Part shown: one piece after another, positions 1 to 7,610 of the stretch
Numbering within the stretch: the stretch's first letter is position 1
Layout: every line of letters begins with the position of its first letter
Assembly: GCA_014729955.1 (NCBI GenBank)
Contig: WJJA01000367.1
Coordinates: 1-10,857 of the forward strand
Length of the DNA stretch: 10,857 nucleotides
Direction of reading: 5' to 3'
From: a bacterium
Lineage (GTDB): Bacteria; Electryoneota; Electryoneia; Electryoneales; Electryoneaceae
Position numbers and translations under genes: made by a program
Notes under the pieces: generated by a model
Database searches by the model: none
Seen by the model: the letters and a program-made list of their open reading frames with translations, nothing else
Told to the model about the DNA's origin: nothing

Positions 1-179
1 ACCGCGAATCCTTCGCAACAAAGCAGATGACGCAGTTGGGACCGCCCGAAGGGGGAATGAATAGATGAGTTTGCCTTGAAAACATTCTGTGCCGAAGCAA
101 AACCATATAGCGCGACACTATCTTTTTGTTAATATAGTATTAAGAAAAGAATTTTTTCTTCATTCATGAAATATTCGGG
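1..179 (-). mobile_element. Partial copy of a MITE-like repeat element (left edge of window)
   Basis: The first 72 bases match the reverse complement of 10364-10435 at 64 of 72 positions without gaps. The match is followed by an AT-rich stretch (73-160) unlike the corresponding part of the other copy, and then by TCATGAAATATTCGGG at 164-179. That terminus differs at one of 16 positions from the reverse complement of the left terminus of the right-hand copy (10247-10262). Order and spacing of core and terminus agree in both copies, so this is the same element family in opposite orientation, with its other end outside the window. TTAG follows the terminus at 180-183, as it does in the right-hand copy. 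No transposase is encoded here. Confidence 0.75.
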
Positions 180-220
180 TTAGAAAAGAATGTTTTCTCC
201 ATTCATGTAATATTCGAGCT
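143..220. repeat. Two tandem 39-bp units built on the element terminus
   Basis: Unit 1 (143-181) and unit 2 (182-220) agree at 35 of 39 positions. Each starts with a potential small hairpin, AGAAAA...TTTTCT, followed by CATTCATG and the element end (ATTCGGGTT in unit 1, ATTCGAGCT in unit 2). The second unit therefore looks like a tandem duplication or nested remnant of the repeat-element end. Only two adjacent units exist and there are no unique spacers, so this is not a CRISPR array. Confidence 0.75.
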
Positions 221-272
221 AACGACGGTTTCGGGCGACCGATCCCCTTCAACAGCATACTTGCGGCACACC

Positions 273-300
273 AAAAAAAACGCCTCCCGCACGGGAGGCG
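273..300 (-). terminator. Rho-independent terminator of groEL
   Basis: On the minus strand a GC-rich perfect stem (CGCCTCCCG pairing with CGGGAGGCG, arms at 292-300 and 281-289) is followed by eight T residues (the A-run at 273-280). It lies about 30 bases beyond the groEL stop codon. The two-base gap between arms means the innermost pairs must open to form the loop, which is common for such terminators. Confidence 0.9.
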
Positions 301-330
301 TCGATACTTCCAAATGGAAGGAACGTCGGC

Positions 331-1965
331 TTAGTACATGCCGCCGCCCATGCCGCCGCCCGGCATCGGGGGTGCCGCCGGCTCGTCTTCCTTCGCTTCG
401 TAGATCACCGCTTCGGTCATCACGAGTACACCGGCCACGGACGCCGCGTTCTCGAGCGCGGTACGGGTCACCTTGGTCGGGTCGATCACGCCTGCCTCGA
501 ACAGGTCGCCGTACTCACCGGTCAGGGCGTTGAACCCGAACGCATCCTTGCCTTCCTTCACCTTGTTGACCACCACGGCGCCTTCGACGCCGGCGTTGGA
601 GGCGATCATGCGCAGGGGCTCCTCGATGGCGCGCAGGACGATCTGACGACCCAGGTCCATGTCGCCGTCATAGGTCTTGCCTTCCAGTGCGGGCAGGCAA
701 CGCACCAGCGCCACACCGCCGCCAGGGACGATACCTTCTTCAACCGCCGCGCGAGTCGCGTGCAGGGCGTCTTCCACACGCGCCTTCTTCTCCTTCATCT
801 CGACTTCTGTCGCCGCGCCGATGTTCAGCACCGCCACGCCGCCGGCCAGCTTCGCGAGACGTTCCTGCAGCTTTTCACGGTCATAGTCGGAGGTGGTATT
901 TTCGATCTGGCTCTTGATCTCCTTGATACGGCCCTGGATGTCTTCGGAGCTGCCGGATCCCTCGACGATCGTGGTGTTGTCCTTGTCGATCGTCACACGC
1001 TTTGCCGTACCGAGGTCGGACACCTGGGTGTTCTCGAGCTTGAAGCCGGTCTCTTCGCTGATCACACGGCCGCCGGTCAGGATCGCGATATCCTGCAGCA
1101 TCGCCTTGCGACGGTCGCCGAAGCCCGGAGCCTTCACCGCTGCGACCTTCAGGGTGCCGCGCAGCTTGTTCACGACCAGAGTCGCCAGCGCTTCGCCTTC
1201 GATGTCTTCCGCGATGATCAACAGCGGACGACCGCTCTGCGCGACCTTCTCAAGCGTCGGAAGCAGGTCCTTCATCGCCGAGATCTTCTTGTCGTGGATC
1301 AGGATGTAAGGATCGTCCAGTACCGCTTCCATCGTGTCCTGGTCGGTCATGAAGTAGGGGGACACGTAACCGCGGTCGAACTGCATACCTTCCACGACTT
1401 CCAGCGTGGTCTCGATGCCCTTGGCTTCTTCCACCGTGATCACGCCGTCGTTGCCGACCTTCTCCATCGCGTCGGCGATCAGCTTGCCGATCTCATCGTC
1501 GTTGTTCGCGGAGATGGAGCCGACCTGCGCGATCTTCTCCTTCGAATCGCCGATTTCCTTCGACTGCTTGCGGAGATCGGCGACAACTTCTTCCACGGCC
1601 TGCATGATGCCCCGCTTCACCAGCATCGGGTTCGCACCGGCGACCACGTTACGCAAACCTTCCTTCAGAATCGACTGCGCCAGCACCGTCGCGGTGGTGG
1701 TGCCGTCACCGGCCACGTCGGAGGTCTTCGACGCAACCTCGCGCACCATCTGCGCGCCCATGTTCTCTACTTCGTCTTCCAGTTCGATTTCCTTCGCGAC
1801 CGTCACGCCGTCCTTGGTGACCGTCGGAGCGCCGAACTTCTTATCGATGACCACGTTACGACCACGGGGGCCGAGAGTCACCTTCACCGCACGGGCGAGG
1901 GTGTTCACGCCGGCCATCATACCATTACGGGCTTCCTGATCAAATTCGATGATCTTGTGAGCCAT
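331..1965 (-). CDS. groEL: 60-kDa chaperonin GroEL
   Basis: This encodes the 544-residue subunit of the double-ring ATP-dependent cytosolic chaperonin, which folds proteins inside a cage capped by GroES. The whole length matches the family: the N-terminal equatorial segment with LGPRGRNVVI (31-40), the ATP-binding GDGTTT motif (86-91), the apical domain (about 190-375), VEDALHATRAAVEEG with the catalytic Asp at about 399, GIVPGGG (411-417), and the Gly/Met-rich C-terminal tail. The start is supported by AGAGGA about 9 bases upstream of ATG. The gene is a single transcription unit with its own promoter, a CIRCE operator and a terminator. No groES is present upstream or downstream within the window, so its co-chaperonin must be encoded elsewhere; a second groESL operon in the genome is possible but cannot be judged here. 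Confidence 0.99.
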   Translation of the reverse strand: MAHKIIEFDQEARNGMMAGVNTLARAVKVTLGPRGRNVVIDKKFGAPTVTKDGVTVAKEIELEDEVENMGAQMVREVASKTSDVAGDGTTTATVLAQSILKEGLRNVVAGANPMLVKRGIMQAVEEVVADLRKQSKEIGDSKEKIAQVGSISANNDDEIGKLIADAMEKVGNDGVITVEEAKGIETTLEVVEGMQFDRGYVSPYFMTDQDTMEAVLDDPYILIHDKKISAMKDLLPTLEKVAQSGRPLLIIAEDIEGEALATLVVNKLRGTLKVAAVKAPGFGDRRKAMLQDIAILTGGRVISEETGFKLENTQVSDLGTAKRVTIDKDNTTIVEGSGSSEDIQGRIKEIKSQIENTTSDYDREKLQERLAKLAGGVAVLNIGAATEVEMKEKKARVEDALHATRAAVEEGIVPGGGVALVRCLPALEGKTYDGDMDLGRQIVLRAIEEPLRMIASNAGVEGAVVVNKVKEGKDAFGFNALTGEYGDLFEAGVIDPTKVTRTALENAASVAGVLVMTEAVIYEAKEDEPAAPPMPGGGMGGGMY

Positions 1966-2109
1966 GTCCGAAATCCTCTTGTGTTGGTTGTGTTGCTGTG
2001 CCTATCGTTATGACTTCGTTGTCGCTGACCTTGCCCCTTGTCCACCGGGCTTGTCATGCTCCCGCTCTCAACCGCATAAACTCGAGAATCCCTGCCCGGT
2101 TCCCGCTCC

Positions 2110-2136
2110 TTAGCACTCTCGGGGCATGAGTGCTAA
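2110..2136 (-). promoter_or_regulatory. CIRCE operator (HrcA binding site)
   Basis: TTAGCACTC (2110-2118), nine bases, then GAGTGCTAA (2128-2136): an exact match to the consensus CIRCE inverted repeat. It lies 144 bases upstream of the groEL start and just downstream of the predicted -10 box. In other bacteria the repressor HrcA binds CIRCE and releases it on heat shock; that groEL here is under HrcA is inferred from this site. hrcA itself is not in the window. Confidence 0.97.
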
Positions 2137-2144
2137 CGGCGCAA

Positions 2145-2173
2145 ATATCAGGTCTACGCCCTTGTGCTGTCAA
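2145..2173 (-). promoter_or_regulatory. Probable sigma70-type promoter of groEL
   Basis: On the minus strand there is a consensus -35 box TTGACA (2168-2173), a 17-base spacer, then TGATAT (2145-2150). Shifting by one base gives GATATT with an 18-base spacer. The -10 box is weak, but the -35 box is perfect and the CIRCE operator begins about 9 bases downstream, the usual promoter-operator arrangement for HrcA repression. The predicted transcript starts near 2137 and leaves a leader of about 170 bases before groEL. Confidence 0.75.
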
Positions 2174-2288
2174 TACAGTATTCCGACTGGTCTCCGCACC
2201 GCGAGAACGCCCTGTAGAGGCAGGTTGGCCCGAATCGCTCGGCTATTCGGGTGTCATGAACGCGATAAAAAGAATCGCCTGCGGACAC

Positions 2289-2338
2289 GTGTCAGGTCAC
2301 AATTCGCCTGACGACGAATCAAGACCCGGCATAACGTT
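2289..2338. repeat. Dispersed palindromic repeat, copy A (decayed right arm)
   Basis: Starts with GTGTCAGGTCACAAT (2289-2303), identical to the reverse complement of 7653-7667. The similarity continues through ATCAAGACC and the sequence after it to 2338, with scattered mismatches and one gap relative to 7619-7667. In copy B the ends form a perfect inverted repeat (GTGTCAGGTC / GACCTGACAC); in this copy the right arm has diverged. It looks like a REP-type dispersed repeat. No coding role is apparent. Confidence 0.65.
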
Positions 2339-2373
2339 GAGGCGCACGACTTCGGGCATCATCTCAAGGGTAG

Positions 2374-2393
2374 GGCGGGCGTCTCTGCCCGCC
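2374..2393. repeat. Short GC-rich palindrome, probably a dispersed hairpin repeat
   Basis: GGCGGGC (2374-2380) and GCCCGCC (2387-2393) form a perfect 7-bp stem with a 6-base loop. It sits in non-coding DNA, has no T-run, and is far from a gene end. Similar GGGCGGGC...GCCCGCC intergenic hairpins occur in many bacterial genomes, but only one copy is visible here, so the repeat status is inferred. Confidence 0.4.
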
Positions 2394-2608
2394 GACCGCG
2401 GCAACAAGCCCGCAGGAAAACAGGAAACGGACCATGAACCGTTGATTTGCAGAACAATCGTCACTATCCGGCAGGAACCGGCAAGGCGAACAGCAAGAAA
2501 TATTTTGAACAAGATGCTGTTTGGATGACGATTACGCTGTAGTCACAACAGTTTGTCAACCGAATAACACGAAATGGAGCATAGAATTCACGCATGCGGA
2601 TCGCGGCC

Positions 2609-2638
2609 TTGATTGTAACCGAAAAAAAGACCTAGCAT
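2609..2638 (+). promoter_or_regulatory. Possible promoter upstream of the small secreted protein
   Basis: TTGATT (2609-2614) and TAGCAT (2633-2638) are separated by 18 bases containing an A-run. This is a moderate match to sigma70 boxes placed about 70 bases before the proposed TTG start at 2709. FCB bacteria often use different promoter boxes, so this is only a candidate. Confidence 0.25.
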
Positions 2639-2708
2639 GACAACCACAATGCCCTGATGCGGGGTGTTATGAAGCTCACATTGGGAGGTTGTCAGGAAGT
2701 ACATCGGT

Positions 2709-3077
2709 TTGGCGTTGACAACGATGTTGCTGGTTCTTCCGGTACAAGCTGAAGATGTGGTGCATGAAAGCACGCTGTATGCATCGACTCCGGAGGACGT
2801 GCACACTGAAGAGGACGGTTCAATACCTCTTACTGTCAAGATCGTTATTGATAGTCGTAATGTTATTGATCCTCAACAAGATGATCGGTTCGACAGCCTG
2901 TTAGAATTTGATGGTTGGAGACCGATTCATGACTACGTGATTGGTCAGGCAACACTTCATAATGTTCAACACACAATATCGTCGTCCGAAGAGCCTTATG
3001 AAGAATCGATCACAACCCATCGGTACTCAGGGGATGCGTTGGGTAGCTGTTTCTATCGAACGGCCTGGTTCGAGTAG
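2709..3077 (+). CDS. Small putative secreted protein, unknown function
   Basis: A 122-residue frame with no family I recognise. The N-terminus (LALTTMLLVLPVQA then Glu-Asp) resembles the hydrophobic core and cleavage site of a signal peptide; the rest is acidic and Ser/Thr-rich with one Cys near the end. The start is uncertain. TTG at 2709 has AGGA about 11 bases upstream, but it leaves no positive charge before the hydrophobic core. The in-frame codons before it read ...RKYIG, which would complete a signal peptide but offer no standard start before the stop at 2670. The gene lies in the AT-rich patch, is followed 10 bases later by a terminator-like hairpin, and precedes the beta-helix gene. 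It could be a degraded gene. Confidence 0.5.
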   Translation: MALTTMLLVLPVQAEDVVHESTLYASTPEDVHTEEDGSIPLTVKIVIDSRNVIDPQQDDRFDSLLEFDGWRPIHDYVIGQATLHNVQHTISSSEEPYEESITTHRYSGDALGSCFYRTAWFE

Positions 3078-3086
3078 TGTTTTCAA

Positions 3087-3131
3087 GGCATCCTCTATCT
3101 CGGAGTAGAAGATTGAGGATGCCGTTCTTTT
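3087..3131 (+). terminator. Terminator-like hairpin between the small secreted protein and the beta-helix gene
   Basis: GGCATCCTC (3087-3095) pairs perfectly with GAGGATGCC (3115-3123). A T-T mismatch then an inner ATCT/AGAT helix extend the stem, and a T-rich tract follows (3125-3131). It begins 10 bases after the stop of the upstream frame and ends about 10 bases before the ATG of the beta-helix gene. It should end upstream transcription, or attenuate read-through into the beta-helix gene. Confidence 0.7.
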
Positions 3132-3141
3132 GGGATATCGC

Positions 3142-5117
3142 ATGAGAAACGCAGTCATCCTATTGTCTGTCTTGGTATTGCTGTTTTCACATTCCAACGC
3201 TGCAATTTTGGAAGTACCTCAGAGCCATGGCACCATTCAATCTGCTGTAGATGCTTCTGCCGCAGGAGACACCATTCTCATTTCAGCCGGCACATACTTC
3301 GAAAACATTGTCGTCGAGAACCATGAGCTTTATCTGACAAGCATGCTTTTATTGGAAGACAGCAGCAGTGTCGAATCCACAATCCTTGCGGGAGACACAC
3401 TTCAGCCACAGAACCGGATCCCCTGCTAATAGAAGGACTGTTTGAAAATGAGATGATTGTACAGGGTTTGACTATTCGTGACGCTTTCAAGCCGAATACC
3501 AACGGCGGTGCTTGTGTGGTTCAAAACGCTTCCATCACTATCAGGTTCTGCGAGTTTTCTAACAACCATGCCTACCGCAGCGGTGCAATGGCTGTTCAGT
3601 CAAGCCAAATCTCTCTCCTTCATAATCGCTTTGTCAACAATAGTGCAAATAATAAAACAGGTGCGATTACCATATTTCAGAGCGTTTGCGACATTCAGAA
3701 CAACGTTTTTGCAGAAAACGAAGCCGAGTTGGATCAAAGTTGCCTCGCGTTATCCTCGAGCTCCGGGACGGTAGAATACAATCGATTTGAAAGCAATGAA
3801 GCCTTTCAACTTGGAGGGGCGCTTTCACTGATGGGCGCCGTTCCGGGGAGCTGGATCATACGCGGCAACGAATTCTTATTCAATCGAGCCTCAGAAGGTG
3901 CCGGGCTCATGGTGGGGATAGCAGACAGCCTGATGATCCTCGACAATCTATTCCGAGGAAACCATGCGTTTGTCGACCAACCTCCGTCAACATGGGGAGC
4001 AGGTGGAGCCCTGTGGATTGCCGGCTGCAATTACGCAGTAGTTTCCGGTAATCATTTTGTGGAGAACATTGCAGACTTCAGTGGTGGTGCAATCTATCTT
4101 GCTAATACATTGGACTTACGCAACAATCTGTTCGATGGTAATCGAGGTCGATGGGCCGGTGCAATCGAGTTGATGAATGTGAATCAGGTCCAGCCTGAGC
4201 CGTACGGTAGTTCGAACATTTTCGTTCGTAACGGCCCTCTCGATCCGCCTGAGGATAATTATGCCGGCGCAATTCGTTCCACACCAGGCACTTCACTCAC
4301 ATTGGAAAACTGCGGTTTTCTTCAGAACACAAGGGGTGCAGCCGGTTGGGTTGCAGGAGGATATGATCTGTCCCTGACCGACTGCTATTGGGGGCATCCG
4401 ACCGGACCGTATGTACCGACCGAGCATGAGACGGGTCTCGGCGACACGTTGATGCGTTTCATCGACTTCGAGCCGTTCCTGAGCGAGCCGGTACGTCTGC
4501 CCTTCATGCAGTTCTCCGACAGCACGCATCATTTCGGCACCGTCGAACCGGGCTCCTCCGCCGTGTGGACTCTCGCCCTCGCCAACGCCAACGAGTTTCC
4601 GCTGCACGTCCACCGCATTGCAACCGACACCGCCGCCTTCTCCGTTGCCTTTACCGATACGCTGGTGCTGCAGCAGGGCGACACGACGACGGTTGCCGTC
4701 ACTTTCGCGCCCGCCGAGCCGGGCGAGGTGCACGGCCTTCTCCTGCTCCACAGCAATGACGCGGTGGATACGCTGCACACGATCGAGTTGATCGGCGTCG
4801 GTGCGGGGGACGCTGTCGGTCCCGCGAACGACCGCAGCGACCTGCCCCGTGAGTTCCGTCTGCACCCGCCGCACCCGAACCCGTTCAACCCGTCGGTGCA
4901 GTTCACCGTGGCGCTTCCGCACCCGGGGGCGCTTCGGGTGGAGGTGTTTTCCATCGACGGCCGTCGCACGGCGGTGCTTGCCGATGGCACGGTGCGCTCC
5001 GCCGGACGGCACCGTTTCACCTTCGACGGCCGAGGGCGAGCGTCCGGCACCTACTTCGTTCGCGCGGCCGTCCCCGGCGAGACCGCGCAAGTGCAGAAAC
5101 TGCTGCTGGTGCGGTGA
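3142..5117 (+). pseudogene. Secreted parallel beta-helix protein with ASH-like and C-terminal sorting domains, frameshifted
   Basis: Two frames together encode one protein of about 658 residues. The first (ATG at 3142, stop at 3427-3429) has a signal peptide (MRNAVILLSVLVLLFSHSNA) and the typical beta-helix opening HGTIQSAVDASAAGDTILI. The second, opening before 3453, continues the pectin-lyase-like right-handed beta-helix with repeated N-x-F-x-x-N-x-A rungs to about 4440. An Ig-like ASH (ASPM/SPD-2/Hydin) type domain follows (about 4506-4803), with FGTVEPGSS and VTFAPAEPGEV, then a FlgD-like sorting domain (about 4863-5114) with HPNPFNP and GTYFVRA. Family knowledge suggests export by a type IX-like system and a cell-surface or extracellular location; the ligand is unknown. 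Loss of one base, most simply from the C-run at 3420-3423, explains the break, so this is either a recent mutation or a sequencing/assembly error. The TTG at 3130 lies in a terminator T-tract, so ATG 3142 is preferred. The first two thirds are AT-rich and the last third GC-rich. Confidence 0.85.
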
Positions 5118-5366
5118 GGAAGTGCCCCGAATCTCACTGAGTCGGTGTTCTCAAGGGACCCCGGACCTTCCCGGTAGCAACCGCACCACCTCAAGTCCTC
5201 GTCTACCCGCCGCGTCTTCCGGAAACGGTTGCAGGTGCATCCAGGCCGTGGGAACACGTGTGCGTCGTTGTATATTGCGCCGGATAACGTTCACAAAACA
5301 GGCGTCAAACAAGTCGGGCGAACCCGAGTGCGACGAAACCGCCACACGCGCAGATCTTCATGCACC

Positions 5367-7541
5367 ATGCTTGTGCTTGCCGTACTGCTTGCGCTCGCGG
5401 CATCGGCAGCGTTGGCCGATGCGGTCAGGCAGGCGCCCTCCGTCGCGTTCACCACCGCCCAAAGCCCGGATGACACCACCAGGCCGAAGAAAAAACCGAA
5501 GAAAAAGCCTTCAACCGGCAGCGGTGGTGGGACGATGCAAGGCATAGCGCCCGACAGACCGGACACCGTCTCTGCACCCGCACCGGCATCTCTGCCCGAC
5601 TCCCTGCGCCCGGACAGCGTAACCACCGACTCCCTGCTCGCGGATTCGTTGGCAGCGGATTCCCTCGCCGTCGACTCACTCGCCGCAGACAGCCTTGAAG
5701 AACCGGAACAGAAACCGATCCGACCGTTCAATACCTACCCGCCGCATGCGAACGTCGCCGGACTGCCCCGGACGGAGGTGCATTATCACTGGCAGGGGCA
5801 TGATGACGCCGGCGACATGCTCGCCCCGTTGCCGGGTCTCTATCCACGCCACAGCAGCGTGTACGGAGCACCGTTCTATTTCATCACGCCGGGCGGGAGC
5901 GGACGCGATGTACAGGTGCTCTACCGCGGCAGACGGATGAACAACCCGGTACACGGCGGAGTCAACCTCTCGTTGATGTCCACCGAACAGATCAAGGCCG
6001 CGCAACTGAACCTCGGCTGGGCCGGCAAAGGACCGTTCTCTACCGGGCCGGTGCTGGAGCTGTTCCCTGTCTGGACCTTCCCGGAGGATCCCCGCACAGA
6101 CATCTACTACCGCCAGGGGATGTTCGACTTCGGCCATGCCAACATCGACCTGACCCATACCCTGCACGAAGCCTACCGCTATCATATCGGGGTTGATGTC
6201 GGCGAGTCGAAAAATCGGTATCAGAACACGGACGCCGGCACCTTTCTGCTGCGTCTCGGTAATGAGTTTAACCTTGACGACAAAGGAATGCTGGGACTCT
6301 ACTGGATGCAGTCCAATGTCCAGGTGGGGCGCCGTGTCCCGGACGACGGCTTCTTCACAACCCCGCCGGGACAGGACACCTATCGTCAACACGACATCGA
6401 CATTGTCTGGCGCAAGGGCGCGCCTACGGATACGGCGACCTGGGAGGCCGGCGCCTGGTGGGTGCGTCAATTCCGCACCTACGATCAACACAGCGTGCAC
6501 AGCGGAGGACGACTCGCCCATGACCGTCTCTTCGGACGGCACCGTGTTTCGCTGGAAGCGGATGCAGAGTACCGTGCCGCCAAGCTGGGACGGGAAGAAG
6601 AGGGGCCCGACGCGCACGGACACCGTACCGTCTTCGGCGCAACCCTGGGGGACCGGTACCGTTCGTCGAAGCTTCGTTGGGATCTCCATACACGCATCGA
6701 GGCGGGCACAACCACCAATGACACCCTGGGGCCGGACAGCTCGCTCGCTATTGATACGGATACAGAACTTCTACCCGTCCTTGGCGGTGCAGGCATGTTG
6801 GAACTGGGTGATACCACGGGATTCGCGCTAATTGGACAGACGCACCTCGGGTGGCGTTGGCCGGGTCTGGACGAAGCCTACGGCCACTGGACCCTGCTCC
6901 ACCCGGAGCGAGACCTCGATCCGAATCCACTGCCCGACACGTTGCTCTCGTACTGGGGTAACGGCGCGCTCGACCCGGTGGGCGGCCTGTTCGCCGGAGG
7001 CGGAACGGTTTATCGCTGGAACGAACCGTATGAAGCACGCGTGACCGTGGGCTATCGCCGCTATATCAACCCCGTCGAGACCGTCGAAGTTCGCCCGCTG
7101 GAATTTTCCACACGCAACGGCGACGACCGTGACGGCCTGGAAGCGACCCTGTACGGCTGGGTGCCGCTGGGATGGGAACCGCTGTCGCTCGCCGGCGCGT
7201 TTACCTGGTCGGAATTGGGCAACGAAGGGCAGGCGGTGCCGAAACGATGGGGTTGGTCTGAGCTTCGATTCGAAAAGGAGTTCTATCACGGGCAGCTGCG
7301 CCTGCGTGCCGCGGTGCAGGGGCAATACCTCGGAGCATACGACTACCCGGTCCGCGCTGACAGCACCTTCCGGCAACCGGCGCTCGGGATGCTCGACTAT
7401 CGGCTTTATATCGGAATCCTGAACTTCGAGCTGATGCTTGGCGTACGCAACCAGTTCAGCACGCAATACCACTACCTGCCCGGCTACCCGAGTTACTGGC
7501 GTGAAGAGATCTGGCAGGTGCGCTGGACCCTCTTCAACTGA
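5367..7541 (+). CDS. Putative outer-membrane beta-barrel protein with TonB-receptor-like plug
   Basis: Encodes 724 residues from ATG 5367. That start gives a signal peptide core (MLVLAVLLALAASAALADA). A GTG at 5328 would add an arginine-rich n-region and is a real alternative; neither has a strong ribosome site. After cleavage come a Lys/Pro-rich tract (40-48), a Gly-rich linker, and seven DS(L/V) units at exact five-residue spacing (78-110). Residues about 150-215 resemble a TonB-dependent receptor plug: GLYPRHSSVYG, a VLYRGRRMN segment and MSTEQIKAAQL. The rest has alternating aromatic and charged strands, WG/YG turns and an aromatic C-terminus (WTLFN), as in outer-membrane barrels. The substrate is unknown, and no TonB/ExbBD or SusD-like gene adjoins it. 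TATATT at 5271-5276 may be its -10 box. It lies 249 bases after the beta-helix gene on the same strand. Confidence 0.7.
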   Translation: MLVLAVLLALAASAALADAVRQAPSVAFTTAQSPDDTTRPKKKPKKKPSTGSGGGTMQGIAPDRPDTVSAPAPASLPDSLRPDSVTTDSLLADSLAADSLAVDSLAADSLEEPEQKPIRPFNTYPPHANVAGLPRTEVHYHWQGHDDAGDMLAPLPGLYPRHSSVYGAPFYFITPGGSGRDVQVLYRGRRMNNPVHGGVNLSLMSTEQIKAAQLNLGWAGKGPFSTGPVLELFPVWTFPEDPRTDIYYRQGMFDFGHANIDLTHTLHEAYRYHIGVDVGESKNRYQNTDAGTFLLRLGNEFNLDDKGMLGLYWMQSNVQVGRRVPDDGFFTTPPGQDTYRQHDIDIVWRKGAPTDTATWEAGAWWVRQFRTYDQHSVHSGGRLAHDRLFGRHRVSLEADAEYRAAKLGREEEGPDAHGHRTVFGATLGDRYRSSKLRWDLHTRIEAGTTTNDTLGPDSSLAIDTDTELLPVLGGAGMLELGDTTGFALIGQTHLGWRWPGLDEAYGHWTLLHPERDLDPNPLPDTLLSYWGNGALDPVGGLFAGGGTVYRWNEPYEARVTVGYRRYINPVETVEVRPLEFSTRNGDDRDGLEATLYGWVPLGWEPLSLAGAFTWSELGNEGQAVPKRWGWSELRFEKEFYHGQLRLRAAVQGQYLGAYDYPVRADSTFRQPALGMLDYRLYIGILNFELMLGVRNQFSTQYHYLPGYPSYWREEIWQVRWTLFN
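5598..5696 (+). repeat. Coding pentapeptide (x-x-D-S-L) repeat
   Basis: Seven Asp-Ser-Leu/Val units recur every 15 bases (residues 78, 83, 88, 93, 98, 103 and 108 of the 724-residue protein), mostly as A-A-D-S-L or A-V-D-S-L. The repeat sits between the signal peptide and the plug-like domain, so it is predicted to be a periplasmic linker. Codons vary between units, which argues against a very recent expansion. Confidence 0.85.
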
Positions 7542-7610
7542 GGCTGGACGCTGTTCAGCATGTAGCCCGGACTCATGCGTCTCAGGCGGAGTCGTTAACA
7601 CCGGGGGAGA

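Larger units (their letters stand above)
2174..2708. other. Gene-poor spacer between groEL regulatory region and the low-GC patch
   Basis: No reading frame here looks like a real protein: those that exist run through the CIRCE site or the palindromic repeats and lack recognisable domains. Visible contents are repeat copy A, the GC-rich palindrome and a possible weak promoter near 2609-2638. Base composition falls towards the right as the AT-richer patch begins. Confidence 0.6.

Noticed and set aside
143..220. Possible CRISPR repeats
   Set aside because: Only two directly adjoining units, no spacers and no cas genes; the units belong to the element terminus.
760..2013. Long plus-strand open frame of 417 codons opposite groEL
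   Set aside because: It is antisense to an unmistakable full-length groEL and its His/Asp/Arg-rich translation resembles no protein; it arises from the GC-rich codon pattern.
2130..2528. Plus-strand 132-codon frame (and a minus-strand 71-codon frame at 2297-2512)
   Set aside because: They run through the CIRCE operator, the groEL promoter and the palindromic repeats, and show no domain or credible start.
4293..5090. Minus-strand 265-codon frame opposite the beta-helix C-terminal region
   Set aside because: It is antisense to clear ASH-like and sorting domains and appears only where GC is high; low-complexity translation.
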